From: JASHUC01 sp963849095
GTDB lineage: Bacteria; Pseudomonadota; Gammaproteobacteria; Steroidobacterales; Steroidobacteraceae
DNA length: 64,000 bases
Direction of reading: 5' to 3'
NCBI GenBank assembly: GCA_963849095.1
Contig: CAWKGA010000003.1
Span: 1-64,000, forward strand
In this document: piece after piece, positions 33,576-43,906 of the stretch
How the letters are laid out: the number at the start of each line of letters is the position of its first letter
Position numbering within the stretch: the first letter of the stretch is position 1
Notes under the pieces: model-generated
What the model was told of the DNA's origin: nothing
Database searches by the model: none
Seen by the model: only the letters and a program-made list of their open reading frames with translations
Made by a program: the position numbers and the translations under genes

Positions 33576-36500
33576 ATGCGGATGAGTGGGACGGCATCGT
33601 TACTCGCGCTCCTGTGCGGGCTCGCCTGCATGGGTGCCGCCCGCGCCGCAGAGCGCACGCTGATGCGCTTCCCGGCGCTGAACGGCGATACCGTGGTCTT
33701 CGAGGCGCACGGAAATCTCTGGGAAGTCCCGCGTACGGGCGGCGTGGCCCGGCGTCTCACCGCCGAGGACGGCTACGACATCATGCCGCGCTTCTCGCCG
33801 GACGGCCGGTGGATCGCCTTTACCGCCCAGTACCAGGGCAACCAGGATGTCTACGTCATACCGGCAGAGGGAGGCCCCGCTCGGCGGCTCACGTTCCATT
33901 CCGATATCGTCCCTGAGGCCACCACCCGCTGGGGGCCTGACAACATGGTCGTCACCTGGACTCCGGACTCGAAGAACATCGTCTTCCTGTCGCGGCGGAC
34001 GGCGTGGATCATGTGGATGAACCGGCTGTTCGAGGTGCCGGTAGGCGGTGGGCTGCCCACCGCGCTGCCGCTCGACCAGGGCGGCCTCATGACCTTCAGC
34101 CCGGACGGGAAATCGATTGCCTACAATCGCATCTTCCGCAATTTCCGCACCTGGAAGCGCTACGACGGCGGACTCGCGCAGGATGTGTACACCTACGACT
34201 TCACCACCAAGACCCTCGAGCGCATCACGCGATGGAAGGGCACCGATACCTCGCCCATGTGGTACGGCCGCAAGATCTACTTCCTGTCGGATCGAGACGC
34301 GGCGCGGCGCGAGAACATCTGGGTCTACGACCTCGACACCAAGCGGTTCAGCCCCGTCACCCACTTCACCGACTACGACATCGACTTTCCGAGCCTGAGC
34401 GCCACGCAGGGGGCCGATTCCGGCATCGTCTTTCAGCAGGGCGGGTTCCTCTGGGTGATCGATCTGCCGTCGCAGCGCCTGCACCGGCTCGACGTGAGCG
34501 TGCCGGACGACGGCGTTCGGACCGCCCCGCGCTATGTCGACGCGAGCAAGCTCGTTCGCGAGCACGACACGGCCCAGGACACCGACTACGCGCTCTCCCC
34601 TAACGGCAAGCGCGCGCTCTATTCCGCGCGCGGCGACCTGTTCACGGTGCCCGCCGAGCACGGCGCGACTCGCGATCTCACCGACACCAGCAATGCGGAC
34701 GAGGATCATCCGAGCTGGTCGCCGGATGGCAAGACCATCGCCTATACCACGGATGTGACCGGCGAGCAGGAAATCGCGATTCGCCCCGCCGAGGGCGGCG
34801 CGGGGAGAATCCTGACGCATTTCAAGACGGGATTCCTCTACACGCCGATCTGGTCGCCGGACGGCAAGCATCTCGCCTTCTCCGATGGCGAACACCGCCT
34901 GTGGCTGCTCGACATCGCGACCGCCGGGACCACGCAGATCGCCGCGGACCGCTACAACGAGATCCACGATCAGAGCTTCTCGCCGGACGGACGCTGGCTC
35001 GCCTACAGCATCACGGGCGACAATCAGCAGAGAGCGATCTCGATCTACAGCCTCGAGTCCCACGAGGCGCAGCGAGTGTCGGAGCCGCTCGGCAACGACT
35101 TCGATCCAGTGTTCTCGCCAGACGGGAAATATCTCTACTTCGTCTCCTCCCGTCACGAGAACCCGACCATGAGCGAGTCCGAGTTCAACGTGGCCACGCT
35201 CGAGATGACGGGCGTCTACATCGCGACGCTCCGCAAGGACGAGCCCTCGCCGTTCGCGCCCCGCTCCGACGAAGGCAGCGTCGAGGCGCGCAAGGACAAG
35301 CCCGAACCACCCTGGCAGCCGGGCGCCTCTCCACCGATCCGCATCGACTTCGATGGCCTGATGCAGCGCGCGGTGCCGCTGCCCATCCCGGCCGCCGACA
35401 TCGCGAGCATCGATGCGCGGGGGAGCAAGATCTTCTACGACACCACACCGCCGCAGATGATTGATGGGCCTCTGCCGGGCGGGAGGACCGCTCTGCACCT
35501 CTACGATCTCGACGCGCGCAAGGACAGCATCGTCGTCGAGGGCCTCGACGATTACAGCCTCTCCGCCGACGGCGAGAAAGTGCTCTACAAGCGATCGGGC
35601 CCCGGCGGCGGATACGAGATCGCCGATGCCAAAGCGGCGCAGGCCGGCGCCCCAGCCAAGCCGACCCCTGTCGACCTGTCGCACATGCAGATGCAAGTCG
35701 TGCCGACGCAGGAGTGGGCGGAGATGTTCGAGAACGCCTGGCGGCTCGAGCGGGACCTGTTCGTCAATCCGCGGATGAACGGCGTCAACTGGCAGGCCGT
35801 GCACGACGCCTATGCGAAATTGTTGCCGCTCGTCGGCTCGCGCGAGGATCTCAACTACCTGATCGGCGAGATCCAGGGTGAGCTCGGCAACTCGCACACC
35901 TACGTCGGCGGAGGCGACTTCGACGATCCGGCCAAGGCCGTGCCCACGGCGCTCCTCGGCGTGGATCTCGCTCTGGATCCCGCCTCCGGCCGCTACCGCC
36001 TCGCGCGGATCTACCCCGGCGACAATACAAGGCCAGAGTATCGCAGCCCGCTCACCGCGCCGGGCATCGACGTGCCCGAGGGCGACTATCTCCTTGCCGT
36101 GAACGGCCGCGAGCTTGAGACCCCGACCAATCCCTACAGCCTCTTCGTCGGCCTCGACGATCAACCGGTGACGCTGACGGTGGCGGACAGCGCGAGCGGC
36201 AAGCGGCGCGAGATCACCGTGCAGCCGATCCGAGCCGAGCTGTCGGTCCGGGAGAAGGACTGGATCGACCACAATCGAGCCGTGGTCGACAAGCTCTCAG
36301 GAGGCAAGGTCGCCTACATCTACCTCTCCGACATGGAAGCGCTCGGCATGGAGCAGTTCGTGCGCCAGTTCTATCCGCAGCTCGAGAAGCGCGCCGTCAT
36401 CCTGGACGACCGCTTCAACGGCGGAGGGTTCATAGACCAGATCCTGCTGGAGCGGCTGCGCCGCGTGCTCATCGGCCTGTCGACCGATCGGGAAGGGGCG

Positions 36501-36938
36501 GCCATGTCAATCCCGGAGCAGTTGATCGACGGGCCCAAGGTGTGCCTGCTCAATCACTTCTCCGCCTCCGACGGCGACATCTTTCCGTACTTCTTCCGGG
36601 AATACGGCCTGGGGCCGCTCATCGGCACACGCAGCTGGGGCGGGGTCCGGGGCATTCGCGGAGAGTGGTCCTTGCTCGACGGCGGCTTCATCACCGTGCC
36701 GGAGGACAGTGTGTACAGCCGCGGCTCGCAGTGGATCATCGAGAATCACGGCGTCGATCCCGACATCACGGTCGAGACGGATCCCGCTCAGCTGCTCGCG
36801 GGGCACGACGCCCAGCTCGAGGCCGCCGTCGATTATCTGATGAAGGCGCTCGCCAAGCGCCCGGGCGGCTTGCCGCCTCCTCCGCCGCCTCTGCCGGCCT
36901 ATCCTCCAGCGGGGCAGTCGCCCCCGCCGAGTCTCTAA
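33576..36938 (+). CDS. Tricorn-type exported protease (PD40 propeller, PDZ, S41 serine protease)
   Basis: 1,120 residues with a signal peptide (cleavage near ARAAE, about 25). Beta-propeller PD40 repeats fill about residues 40-580 (FSPDGRWIAF, WSPDGKTIAY, WSPDGKHLAFSDG). A C1 helical domain, a PDZ-like part (LLAVNGRELETPTNPYSLFV) and an S41 protease core follow. Catalytic residues can be placed: Ser/His in GELGNSHTYVGGG, the nucleophile Ser in HFSASDGDIFPYF, and Glu near DPDITVETD. The proline-rich tail (PPPPPPLPAYPP) is unusual. It degrades peptides, here in the periplasm or outside. Start ATG 33576; an upstream start at 33510 would lack a normal signal peptide. Confidence 0.93.
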   Translation: MRMSGTASLLALLCGLACMGAARAAERTLMRFPALNGDTVVFEAHGNLWEVPRTGGVARRLTAEDGYDIMPRFSPDGRWIAFTAQYQGNQDVYVIPAEGGPARRLTFHSDIVPEATTRWGPDNMVVTWTPDSKNIVFLSRRTAWIMWMNRLFEVPVGGGLPTALPLDQGGLMTFSPDGKSIAYNRIFRNFRTWKRYDGGLAQDVYTYDFTTKTLERITRWKGTDTSPMWYGRKIYFLSDRDAARRENIWVYDLDTKRFSPVTHFTDYDIDFPSLSATQGADSGIVFQQGGFLWVIDLPSQRLHRLDVSVPDDGVRTAPRYVDASKLVREHDTAQDTDYALSPNGKRALYSARGDLFTVPAEHGATRDLTDTSNADEDHPSWSPDGKTIAYTTDVTGEQEIAIRPAEGGAGRILTHFKTGFLYTPIWSPDGKHLAFSDGEHRLWLLDIATAGTTQIAADRYNEIHDQSFSPDGRWLAYSITGDNQQRAISIYSLESHEAQRVSEPLGNDFDPVFSPDGKYLYFVSSRHENPTMSESEFNVATLEMTGVYIATLRKDEPSPFAPRSDEGSVEARKDKPEPPWQPGASPPIRIDFDGLMQRAVPLPIPAADIASIDARGSKIFYDTTPPQMIDGPLPGGRTALHLYDLDARKDSIVVEGLDDYSLSADGEKVLYKRSGPGGGYEIADAKAAQAGAPAKPTPVDLSHMQMQVVPTQEWAEMFENAWRLERDLFVNPRMNGVNWQAVHDAYAKLLPLVGSREDLNYLIGEIQGELGNSHTYVGGGDFDDPAKAVPTALLGVDLALDPASGRYRLARIYPGDNTRPEYRSPLTAPGIDVPEGDYLLAVNGRELETPTNPYSLFVGLDDQPVTLTVADSASGKRREITVQPIRAELSVREKDWIDHNRAVVDKLSGGKVAYIYLSDMEALGMEQFVRQFYPQLEKRAVILDDRFNGGGFIDQILLERLRRVLIGLSTDREGAAMSIPEQLIDGPKVCLLNHFSASDGDIFPYFFREYGLGPLIGTRSWGGVRGIRGEWSLLDGGFITVPEDSVYSRGSQWIIENHGVDPDITVETDPAQLLAGHDAQLEAAVDYLMKALAKRPGGLPPPPPPLPAYPPAGQSPPPSL

Positions 36939-36961
36939 TACCACCCAGGGTGCCCGGGGGC

Positions 36962-36995
36962 GCGGTGCGCCGGCCGCAAGAAACGCGCACCGCGT
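36962..36995. terminator. Perfect 10-bp hairpin after the tricorn-type gene
   Basis: CGCGGTGCGC and GCGCACCGCG form an exact stem with a 14-base loop, starting 23 bases after the stop codon. No T-run follows, so intrinsic termination is uncertain. Confidence 0.4.
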
Positions 36996-37169
36996 ACTAG
37001 GCCGCCGCCGGAAAAGGTGCTTAAGTTCGCGAGAAGGTAATCGGGGCGTATGCCGCGACGCGAGATGTTAACATCGCGTCAGCCAGACCTGGCAGCGGAT
37101 TGGGCCGCCACGGCGAACGCCGGGATCGGACGCCTTCCGCAGGCCCACGCTTCACACGAACCCAAGCTG

Positions 37170-38624
37170 ATGAACGGTATCGCAATCACGATGGAACATC
37201 GGGCAGCCCGGTCGAGGCTCGCAGCGCTGTGCACAGCAGCGCTCGCGCTCACCCTTTCCTTGCGCGCGGCAGGCGCGCTCGCGAGCGGCTCTCCGGCCTC
37301 GACTCCCCCCTCGGGCGGGGAGGTGGTACCGACCGGGACGTACTCGGCGCTGATCTACGACAGGGACTATCCCTTCATCAACTACTCCGGGCCGGCGACC
37401 CACAACGACGTTTCTCGCTTGCAGGAGGAGATGGAGAGCGGCAAGGTGACCCTTGAGTTCCGTGCGCCCCGCGGCTACCTCGATTCGCTGCTGAAGGCGC
37501 TCAAGATCAGCCCCACCTCGCAGACGCTCGTCTTCTCCAAGACGAGCTTGCAGACGCAGCTCATCAGCCCCGCATCGCCCCGCGCCATCTACTTCAACGA
37601 CGACACGTACGTCGCCTGGGTCCGGGACACGGCGCAGATCGAGATCAACACGATGGACAGCGCCCTCGGTCCGGTGTTCTACACCTTGGACGAGCGGACC
37701 GACGTGCCGGCGCGCCTGCACCGCGAGTCCCTGCGCTGCCTCGCCTGCCACGACACGTACTCGCTCCAGGGCGGGGGGGTGCCGAACTTCCTGTTCCTCT
37801 CGGCCTACGAGATCGAGAACGGTGAGGTCCTGACGAACGGCGTCGCGAGCGAGACCACCGATGCCACTCCGCTCGCCGATCGCTGGGGCGGCTGGTACGT
37901 CACCGGCAAATTTGGCGGTCTGCTGCAGCTCGGCAACGTCCTGCCTTCGAGCAACGACCGTCCGATCCCGCTCGCCACTGTCAGCCGGGAAGACGTCGCC
38001 AATCTCGATCAGTTTTTCGATACGCAACCCTACCTCACCGACAAGAGCGACGTCGTTGCGGTGCTGGTGTTCCAGAGCCAGGTCGATATCCACAACCTCA
38101 TCATCCACGCCAATTACAAATCGAGGATGCTGCTGGAGCGCGAATCGCCCGGGAGCTCGACCCGGGGGCTCACCTTCGAGCAGCTGCCGCCCATCACTCA
38201 GAAGAGGTTCGAGACGCTCCTGGAGCCCCTCGTTCGCGGCATGCTCTTCGTCGACGCCCCGAAATTCCCCACCCCTCTGCAAGGCGATTCGGGCTACGCG
38301 AAGTGGTTTCAGGCACAAGGGCCATTCGACCGGCAAGGCCGGTCCCTGAGAGACTTCGACCTCGACACGCGCCTGTTCAAGTACCCCTTGAGCTTTCTCA
38401 TCTACTCGAAGGGCTTCGATTACCTCGTGCCGAGCTGCAAGGAATACGTCTACCGCAGGCTCATCCAGATCCTCACCGGCCGCGATACGACTCCTGCGTT
38501 CTCGAGACTCTCCGCCGGCGACCGCCGAGCCATTCTCGAGATCTTGACGGCGACCAAGCCGGACTTCGCGCGTGCCGTCGCGAAGGCCCGGGCCGCGGGC
38601 TTTCCGGCTCTGTCGGTGGGATGA
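37170..38624 (+). CDS. Exported protein with a single CxxCH haem motif
   Basis: 484 residues from ATG 37170 (alternative ATG at 37191). The signal peptide has core ALALTLSLRAAGALA. Around residue 190 is one haem c attachment motif, CLACHDTYS; the remainder is a beta-rich body with conserved-looking WVRDTAQIEINTMD and WGGWYVTGKFGG and a C-terminal helical region ending in ARAAGFPAL. It resembles uncharacterised periplasmic mono-haem proteins of proteobacteria and acidobacteria; a cytochrome role is inferred only from the motif. Convergent with the next gene 13 bases away. Confidence 0.72.
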   Translation: MNGIAITMEHRAARSRLAALCTAALALTLSLRAAGALASGSPASTPPSGGEVVPTGTYSALIYDRDYPFINYSGPATHNDVSRLQEEMESGKVTLEFRAPRGYLDSLLKALKISPTSQTLVFSKTSLQTQLISPASPRAIYFNDDTYVAWVRDTAQIEINTMDSALGPVFYTLDERTDVPARLHRESLRCLACHDTYSLQGGGVPNFLFLSAYEIENGEVLTNGVASETTDATPLADRWGGWYVTGKFGGLLQLGNVLPSSNDRPIPLATVSREDVANLDQFFDTQPYLTDKSDVVAVLVFQSQVDIHNLIIHANYKSRMLLERESPGSSTRGLTFEQLPPITQKRFETLLEPLVRGMLFVDAPKFPTPLQGDSGYAKWFQAQGPFDRQGRSLRDFDLDTRLFKYPLSFLIYSKGFDYLVPSCKEYVYRRLIQILTGRDTTPAFSRLSAGDRRAILEILTATKPDFARAVAKARAAGFPALSVG

Positions 38625-38637
38625 GCGCTCGCGCGGC

Positions 38638-39672
38638 CTAGTGGCCCTCGATGGCGCTCACCATTCGATCGCGCAGGTCGCCTCGCTCGACGTTGAGGTT
38701 CTGCTCGAGGTCGGAGGAGTAAAGCGCCTTGAGGTAAGCCGTGTCGGCCACGGTGATCGCCTGGGGCTTCGACTGCGCGTCGCAGCTCGGCGAGAGCAGG
38801 TCGATGATGCTCGGCAGCGTGCTGCAGGTGTCGAGAGAGCTCATCCGGGTCAGCGCGAGCACCGCGATATAGTCCGAGATCGACCGCAGCGAGTACCCTG
38901 CCACCCCGCGGGAATCGACCACGACGAAGACGTGCAGAAGCTGGCTCTCGAGGCTCTTGCCGAGATGGCTTCCGGGCATGCCGCTCGGGGCACCCCCTCG
39001 GCCGTCTGGCTGGTCGACGACCACACCGGAAAGGAACGGCTCAGGAGTGCCTGGCATGACCTGCATGTCGCCGCTTGTCTGTTCGGCGGCGAGCCCCTCA
39101 ATGGGCGGATTGATCCCTTCCGTCGACCTCGTCCCGGTGAGATACCAGGACTCGATCGCGTGGCGAAACGTCGTGTCCCCCGCCGAGCGGTAGGATCCCA
39201 AGAGCATCGGATAGCTCTTGGCGACGTGATTGAGCAGGGCTTGCGGTTGGGACGTGAAAACGATCTCGATGTCGACACGGCACTTCTTCCCCGCGCGGGG
39301 AATCGGCGCTCCGACACTCTGCGCGACATTGACGATCCGTTGCGAGACGAGCTGGTCGTAGATGGGCTCGAGGCCCGTGGTCTTGGGGCAGACGACATCG
39401 CGCCAGCGGCCGATCTGCTGGATCGAGCCGCTCGGTGCGGCGTGGGACTGCACGAAGCGGCTCGCGATACGATTGAGCGTCTGCTTCTTGAGCTTCGATG
39501 CGGCCACCGTGACCTGATCGAGCGGCGCGGAGCTCTGCGCAGCGGGGGTCTCTGTCGCAGAGGGCGCTGTGGACTCGGCCGCCGCCGCGGGACCGGGAAT
39601 GGACATGCTGCACAGGACGAGAGCCCCCCAACCGAGGGTCGCAAGTGCCAGGCGTGCCGAGTGCGCCGCCAT
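38638..39672 (-). CDS. Exported hypothetical protein (end of poxB cluster)
   Basis: 344 residues from ATG 39672; GGAGGT lies six bases upstream. The signal peptide ends near GPAAAAES. A Ser/Thr/Ala-rich stretch follows, then a globular part with several Cys (DVVCPKTTG, KKCRVDIEIVF, DTCSTL, SPSCDAQS) that may pair in the periplasm, and a VVVDSRGVAGYSLRSISDYI segment. No family recognised. It follows the MFS gene after 43 bases and is probably co-transcribed. Confidence 0.68.
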   Translation of the reverse strand: MAAHSARLALATLGWGALVLCSMSIPGPAAAAESTAPSATETPAAQSSAPLDQVTVAASKLKKQTLNRIASRFVQSHAAPSGSIQQIGRWRDVVCPKTTGLEPIYDQLVSQRIVNVAQSVGAPIPRAGKKCRVDIEIVFTSQPQALLNHVAKSYPMLLGSYRSAGDTTFRHAIESWYLTGTRSTEGINPPIEGLAAEQTSGDMQVMPGTPEPFLSGVVVDQPDGRGGAPSGMPGSHLGKSLESQLLHVFVVVDSRGVAGYSLRSISDYIAVLALTRMSSLDTCSTLPSIIDLLSPSCDAQSKPQAITVADTAYLKALYSSDLEQNLNVERGDLRDRMVSAIEGH

Positions 39673-39715
39673 CATCAGACCTCCACCGAGCAGGAATCGA
39701 GCTTCTCTTTCGACA

Positions 39716-40975
39716 CTACCGTCGCCCTGCTCGTGCGTCAACGATGCCCGCGAAGCGCACGTCGCGCCGCTCCGGGCCGAACGCCACGAGCAGAATCAGC
39801 GCCGGTGCCACGATGCCGCAGACGAGGCACAGCGCGAAGGCATAGTCCGGGTGTGCAGCTCCGCCGTGATTCACGGCGATCGACGCCTGCAGCGTCGCGT
39901 TGTAGGACGCCAGGAGATTGCCGAGCTGGTACACGACGCCGGGAAACGTCGCGCGCATCCCCTCCGGAGAGAGCTCGGTGAGATGCGCCGGCACCACGCC
40001 CCAGGCGCCCTGCACCATGAGCTGCATCGCGAACGCGGCGATGGCGATCGCCGTGACGCTGGTGGAGTAAGCCCAGAACGGCAACGCCGGCAAGGCGAGC
40101 AGCGCCGCGACCGCGATGGCCGCCCTGCGGCCGATGCGGCTCGACAGCCTGCCGAAGAGCACTCCGCCGCAAATGGCCCCGATGTTGTAGAGGATCGCGA
40201 TGCGCGAGATGGCGCCCGTCGCAAGTCCGCGCTGGACGCGCAGGAAGGTGGGATACAGATCCTGCGTCCCGTGGCTGAACAGATTGAACGCCGTCATCAG
40301 GAGGATCGCGTACACCACGAGCCGCCAGTGGCCCGAGAGGCCGGCCCAAAGACTGCGCGCCGGCGCGGCTGTACGATGCGCGGCCCAGGCTGCGGACTCC
40401 GGAATTTTCAAGCGGATGTACAGCACGAGCAGCGCCGGCGCCGCGCCGACCACGAGCATCCCGCGCCAGCCGATGCGCTCGTACAGCAGCCCATAGACGA
40501 TCGCCGCGAGGAGATATCCGGCCGGATAGCCGCCCTGCAGGATGCCGGAGGTGAGGCCGCGAGAACGGACCGGCACAGTTTCGAGCGCCAGCGAGGCGCC
40601 GACGCCCCACTCCCCGCCCATGGCGATCCCGTAGAGCGCGCGCAGGGCAATGAACACCGCACGCGAGGGCGCAAAGGCCGAGGCCAGCTCCAGCACCGAG
40701 TACAGCAGCACGCTCGCCATCAAGGCCGGTCGGCGCCCGCGACGATCCGCCAGGCGCCCGAAGAGCAAGGCCCCGAGCGGCCGCATCGCGAGCGTGAGGA
40801 AGATGGCATAGGTCACGTGCTTCACATCGGTGCCGAAGTCACCGGCGATGCGCTCGAGCACGAACACCACGAGGAAGAAATCGAAGGCGTCCAGCATCCA
40901 GCCGAGGAAGGATGCGGCCACCACTGCGCGCTGGGCCGGGGTCCAGCTCTCACCGGCCCCGGCGCCGTCCGTCAT
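39716..40975 (-). CDS. MFS transporter (metabolite:H+ symporter type)
   Basis: 419 residues from ATG 40975. Twelve hydrophobic segments and the MFS loop motif (GRLADRRGRRPAL between TM2 and TM3, again GRLSSRIGRRAAI) are visible, with FLGWMLDAFDFFLVVFVL in TM1 and RALYGIAMGGEWGVGASLAL in TM4, as in sialate/carboxylate MHS-like symporters. It likely imports an organic acid or sugar acid; the substrate cannot be named. It lies 31 bases after the UPF0182 gene in the poxB cluster, which fits uptake of a pyruvate-related acid. Confidence 0.82.
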   Translation of the reverse strand: MTDGAGAGESWTPAQRAVVAASFLGWMLDAFDFFLVVFVLERIAGDFGTDVKHVTYAIFLTLAMRPLGALLFGRLADRRGRRPALMASVLLYSVLELASAFAPSRAVFIALRALYGIAMGGEWGVGASLALETVPVRSRGLTSGILQGGYPAGYLLAAIVYGLLYERIGWRGMLVVGAAPALLVLYIRLKIPESAAWAAHRTAAPARSLWAGLSGHWRLVVYAILLMTAFNLFSHGTQDLYPTFLRVQRGLATGAISRIAILYNIGAICGGVLFGRLSSRIGRRAAIAVAALLALPALPFWAYSTSVTAIAIAAFAMQLMVQGAWGVVPAHLTELSPEGMRATFPGVVYQLGNLLASYNATLQASIAVNHGGAAHPDYAFALCLVCGIVAPALILLVAFGPERRDVRFAGIVDARAGRR

Positions 40976-41006
40976 CTCACCGCCCCCCAAAGCGGCCGCC
41001 GCTCCG

Positions 41007-43877
41007 TCACCGGTGGCGCCTCTGCAGCTCCTCGAGCGTGTGCTTCAGCGCATCCAGCTTCTGCCCAGCCTCGCCGAGCTTGCCGGCCGCCGTGAGCCGC
41101 TCGTAATCGGACAGATCCTGGGCGGCCTCTTCAATCAGCGCGTTCACGTCCCCGCGGCCAGACTGCGTCTCGCCCGCGACGGGCCCCGTGGCCGCACTCG
41201 GCTCGGCCGCAGCCGCGCCCAGCTGGGCTTGCGCGCCGTGCTGAGGCTCCGTGCCCTGCCCGGCCTGCGCGCTCAAGGTCGACGGCGCTCCGCCGAACAG
41301 CGCCGCCATCGCCGTCTGGAACGTCGGGCCGTAGGCAAGCCGGTCCTGCAGCGCGAGCACGACGAGGCGCAGCTCGGGCATCGGACTGTTCTCGGCCTGC
41401 AGGTAGATGGGCTCCGCGTAGAGCAGCGCCTTGCCGATCGGAATGACGATGAGGGTGCCCCGGCGAACGTGCGAGCCTTGCTGATTCCAGAGCGTCAGCT
41501 GACCCGAGAGCTGCGCGTTCTGATCGATGCGGGCCTCGATCTGCAGGGGGCCGTCGATCAGCTTCGTCTTCGGAAAGTCGTAGACCACCGCCTCCCCGTA
41601 ATGAACACCATCGCTCCGACCTCCGATCCACCCGATGAGATTGTTGCGGTTGGCTGGCGTGAACGGCAGGATGCCCATGAACTCCGGTGCCTGCTCCCCG
41701 GGCAGCGTCATCAGCACGTAGTTCGGTTCCATCGGCTGCGGACCCTCGTCGGAGGAGCCGATCTCCGAGGCCACGCTCCAGAGATCCTCGCGGTTGTAGA
41801 AGACATCCGGATCGGTCATGTGATAGAGGCCGTACACCGCGGCCTGCGCCCGGAGCAGCAGCTCGGGATAGCGCACGTGCTCACGCAGATCCGCGGGCAT
41901 CGCCGCCGCGTCCTTGAACAGCCCGGGGAACAGCGCCCGATAGGTCGCCAGAATGGGATCCTCGGCATCGAACACGTAGAAGGTCGTCGCGCCCGAATAG
42001 GCGTCGATGACGATCTTCACACTGTTGCGGATGTAGTTGACCGGCTGCTCGCCGAGCAGGTAGCGGCGCGAGTAGGGATAAGTATCAGATGTCGTGTAAG
42101 CGTCCATCATCCAGTAGAGCTTGCCCTGCGCGCCCACGACGATGTATGGATCCGGATCGAAAGTGAGGAATGGCGCAATGTCTTCCACGCGGTCTCGCAC
42201 GTCGCGGCGCATCAGAAGACGGCTATCCTCGCTCACGTCATCACTGAACGGCAGCTTCGCGATGTCTCCTCGGTCGTACGCGATGAGCGCCCGGCGCAGG
42301 AACCCTCCGAGCCGGATGCCGCCGGTCCCTTCGTAGGAGGTGAGATTGTTCGTCTCCCCGAGCGGGTAGTTGAACTCCTTCTGGCGGGTCTTGACGTACA
42401 CGTCGGTATCGGTGAGCTCTCCGAAATAAATCTCAGGACGCGTCACGTCGAGGCCCGGGATCGTGCTCTGCACCGGCATGTTGCTCAAGACGAGGGTCGG
42501 CAGCCCCTCCGCCGTGAAGCCGTTGACGGGGTTCATGGTGATCCCGTAGCCGTGCGTATAGATGAGCTTTTCGTTGATCCAGTTGCGGCTGCTCGACGGG
42601 AGCTTCTCCACGTTGAGCTCACGCACGGCGAGCATCATCTCCCGGACCGATCCGCCGAGCCGGTAGCGATCGATGTCGATGTCCGGGAAGTCGTAATAGG
42701 TGCGGATCTCCTGGATCTGCCGCAGGGTATCCTGCAGCGCGCGCCAGTCCCACAGGCGAATGTTGTCGAGCGTCGTTTGATTCTGGGACGCGTCGACCGC
42801 CTCGACGCCTGACTCGGCGGGGAACGGGTGGGTCTGGATGCGGTCGAGCCCGTATGCCGCGCGAGTGAGCTCGATGTTGCGCGCGATGTAGGGGCGCTCG
42901 CGCACCAGCTGGTTCGGCTTGACGATGAAGGTGCTCACATACCAGCCGGCGAGCCCGACGGCGATGTAGCACACCACGGCGGGAACGATCGAGGCCCCGA
43001 GCCACGCCGGATGAGGGGCCCGGAAAGCGCAGACCGCGGCCGTCGCCGCTCCGACGATCAGCGCCGCGCAGACGATCAGCAGGCCGTTCAGCGTGATGTG
43101 AGCGTCCGTATAGGTGACGCCCGAGAAGATGGTGTTGTCGTCGAAGAGCCGCTCGAAGCGCCCGAGGTACACTCGCGCGGCAATCGCGAGCAGCAAGGCC
43201 GCTGCGGCGATGGCGAGGCCTCGCCACGGCCTCGCCGGATTCACGGTGAGGCGGTTGAAGGTGAGCGCACGCGCCCCGGTCGTGAGTCCGACGAAGACAG
43301 CCGCGACCACGCAGACCATCACGGCGAGCATGAGCAGCCATCCGGTGACGAGCTGCCACGCGGGGAGGGAGAACAGGTAGAACCCGAGCGGCTTGCCGAA
43401 GATCGGGTCGGTCGCGGCCGCGCCGTGCGGCGCATACCACCACAGCGCGAGCGTCGACCAGCTCGCCATCATGCTGGTGCCAACCTCCGCGGCGATCGCG
43501 AGGGACACGACGAGCGCGCCGAGATTGAGCAGCGGTCCAATGGGCAACGACACCCGCTGCCGGTTGACGAGAAGCGTGGCGCCGATCAGCTCATCGAGGC
43601 GCGTCGGCCTCAAGGCCCAGAAGCCCCCATACAGCACGGCGAACGTGACAACCGCGAACACGCTGAAAATCCCGACCTGCAGGTCGAGACGCGTCCAGAA
43701 CACGGAGGTGTAGCCAAGCGATGCGTACCACAGCGAGTCCACGTAGTACGAGATCGTCGTCGAGCCGGCGTAGGCCACGACGGCGAGCGCAACGATCACC
43801 GCGATGAGCACTCGCGACAGCCGCGGGCGTCGCGGGCCCCCTATGGCCTTCGTCTCGGCGAACGGATCGCGTCTCAT
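41007..43877 (-). CDS. UPF0182 family membrane protein
   Basis: 956 residues from ATG 43877. Seven transmembrane helices in the first third (VLIAVIVALAVVAYAGSTT to about residue 310) are followed by a very large extracytoplasmic domain with family-typical blocks: VRERPYIARNIELTRAAYGL, YTHGYGITMNPVNG, YFGELTDTDVYVKT, PYSRRYLLGEQPVNYIRN. A Gln/Ala-rich coiled tail follows. UPF0182 proteins are conserved in bacteria but uncharacterised. It starts 29 bases after poxB and is probably in the same operon, which is unusual context for the family. Confidence 0.93.
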   Translation of the reverse strand: MRRDPFAETKAIGGPRRPRLSRVLIAVIVALAVVAYAGSTTISYYVDSLWYASLGYTSVFWTRLDLQVGIFSVFAVVTFAVLYGGFWALRPTRLDELIGATLLVNRQRVSLPIGPLLNLGALVVSLAIAAEVGTSMMASWSTLALWWYAPHGAAATDPIFGKPLGFYLFSLPAWQLVTGWLLMLAVMVCVVAAVFVGLTTGARALTFNRLTVNPARPWRGLAIAAAALLLAIAARVYLGRFERLFDDNTIFSGVTYTDAHITLNGLLIVCAALIVGAATAAVCAFRAPHPAWLGASIVPAVVCYIAVGLAGWYVSTFIVKPNQLVRERPYIARNIELTRAAYGLDRIQTHPFPAESGVEAVDASQNQTTLDNIRLWDWRALQDTLRQIQEIRTYYDFPDIDIDRYRLGGSVREMMLAVRELNVEKLPSSSRNWINEKLIYTHGYGITMNPVNGFTAEGLPTLVLSNMPVQSTIPGLDVTRPEIYFGELTDTDVYVKTRQKEFNYPLGETNNLTSYEGTGGIRLGGFLRRALIAYDRGDIAKLPFSDDVSEDSRLLMRRDVRDRVEDIAPFLTFDPDPYIVVGAQGKLYWMMDAYTTSDTYPYSRRYLLGEQPVNYIRNSVKIVIDAYSGATTFYVFDAEDPILATYRALFPGLFKDAAAMPADLREHVRYPELLLRAQAAVYGLYHMTDPDVFYNREDLWSVASEIGSSDEGPQPMEPNYVLMTLPGEQAPEFMGILPFTPANRNNLIGWIGGRSDGVHYGEAVVYDFPKTKLIDGPLQIEARIDQNAQLSGQLTLWNQQGSHVRRGTLIVIPIGKALLYAEPIYLQAENSPMPELRLVVLALQDRLAYGPTFQTAMAALFGGAPSTLSAQAGQGTEPQHGAQAQLGAAAAEPSAATGPVAGETQSGRGDVNALIEEAAQDLSDYERLTAAGKLGEAGQKLDALKHTLEELQRRHR

Positions 43878-43906
43878 GCCCCCCCCTCGTCCGGCGCGAT
43901 GCCGGC

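Noticed and set aside
33600..36272. Minus-strand open frame of 890 codons opposite the tricorn-type gene
   Set aside because: Antisense shadow with repetitive arginine-rich composition and no domain; the plus strand carries clear PD40, PDZ and S41 motifs.
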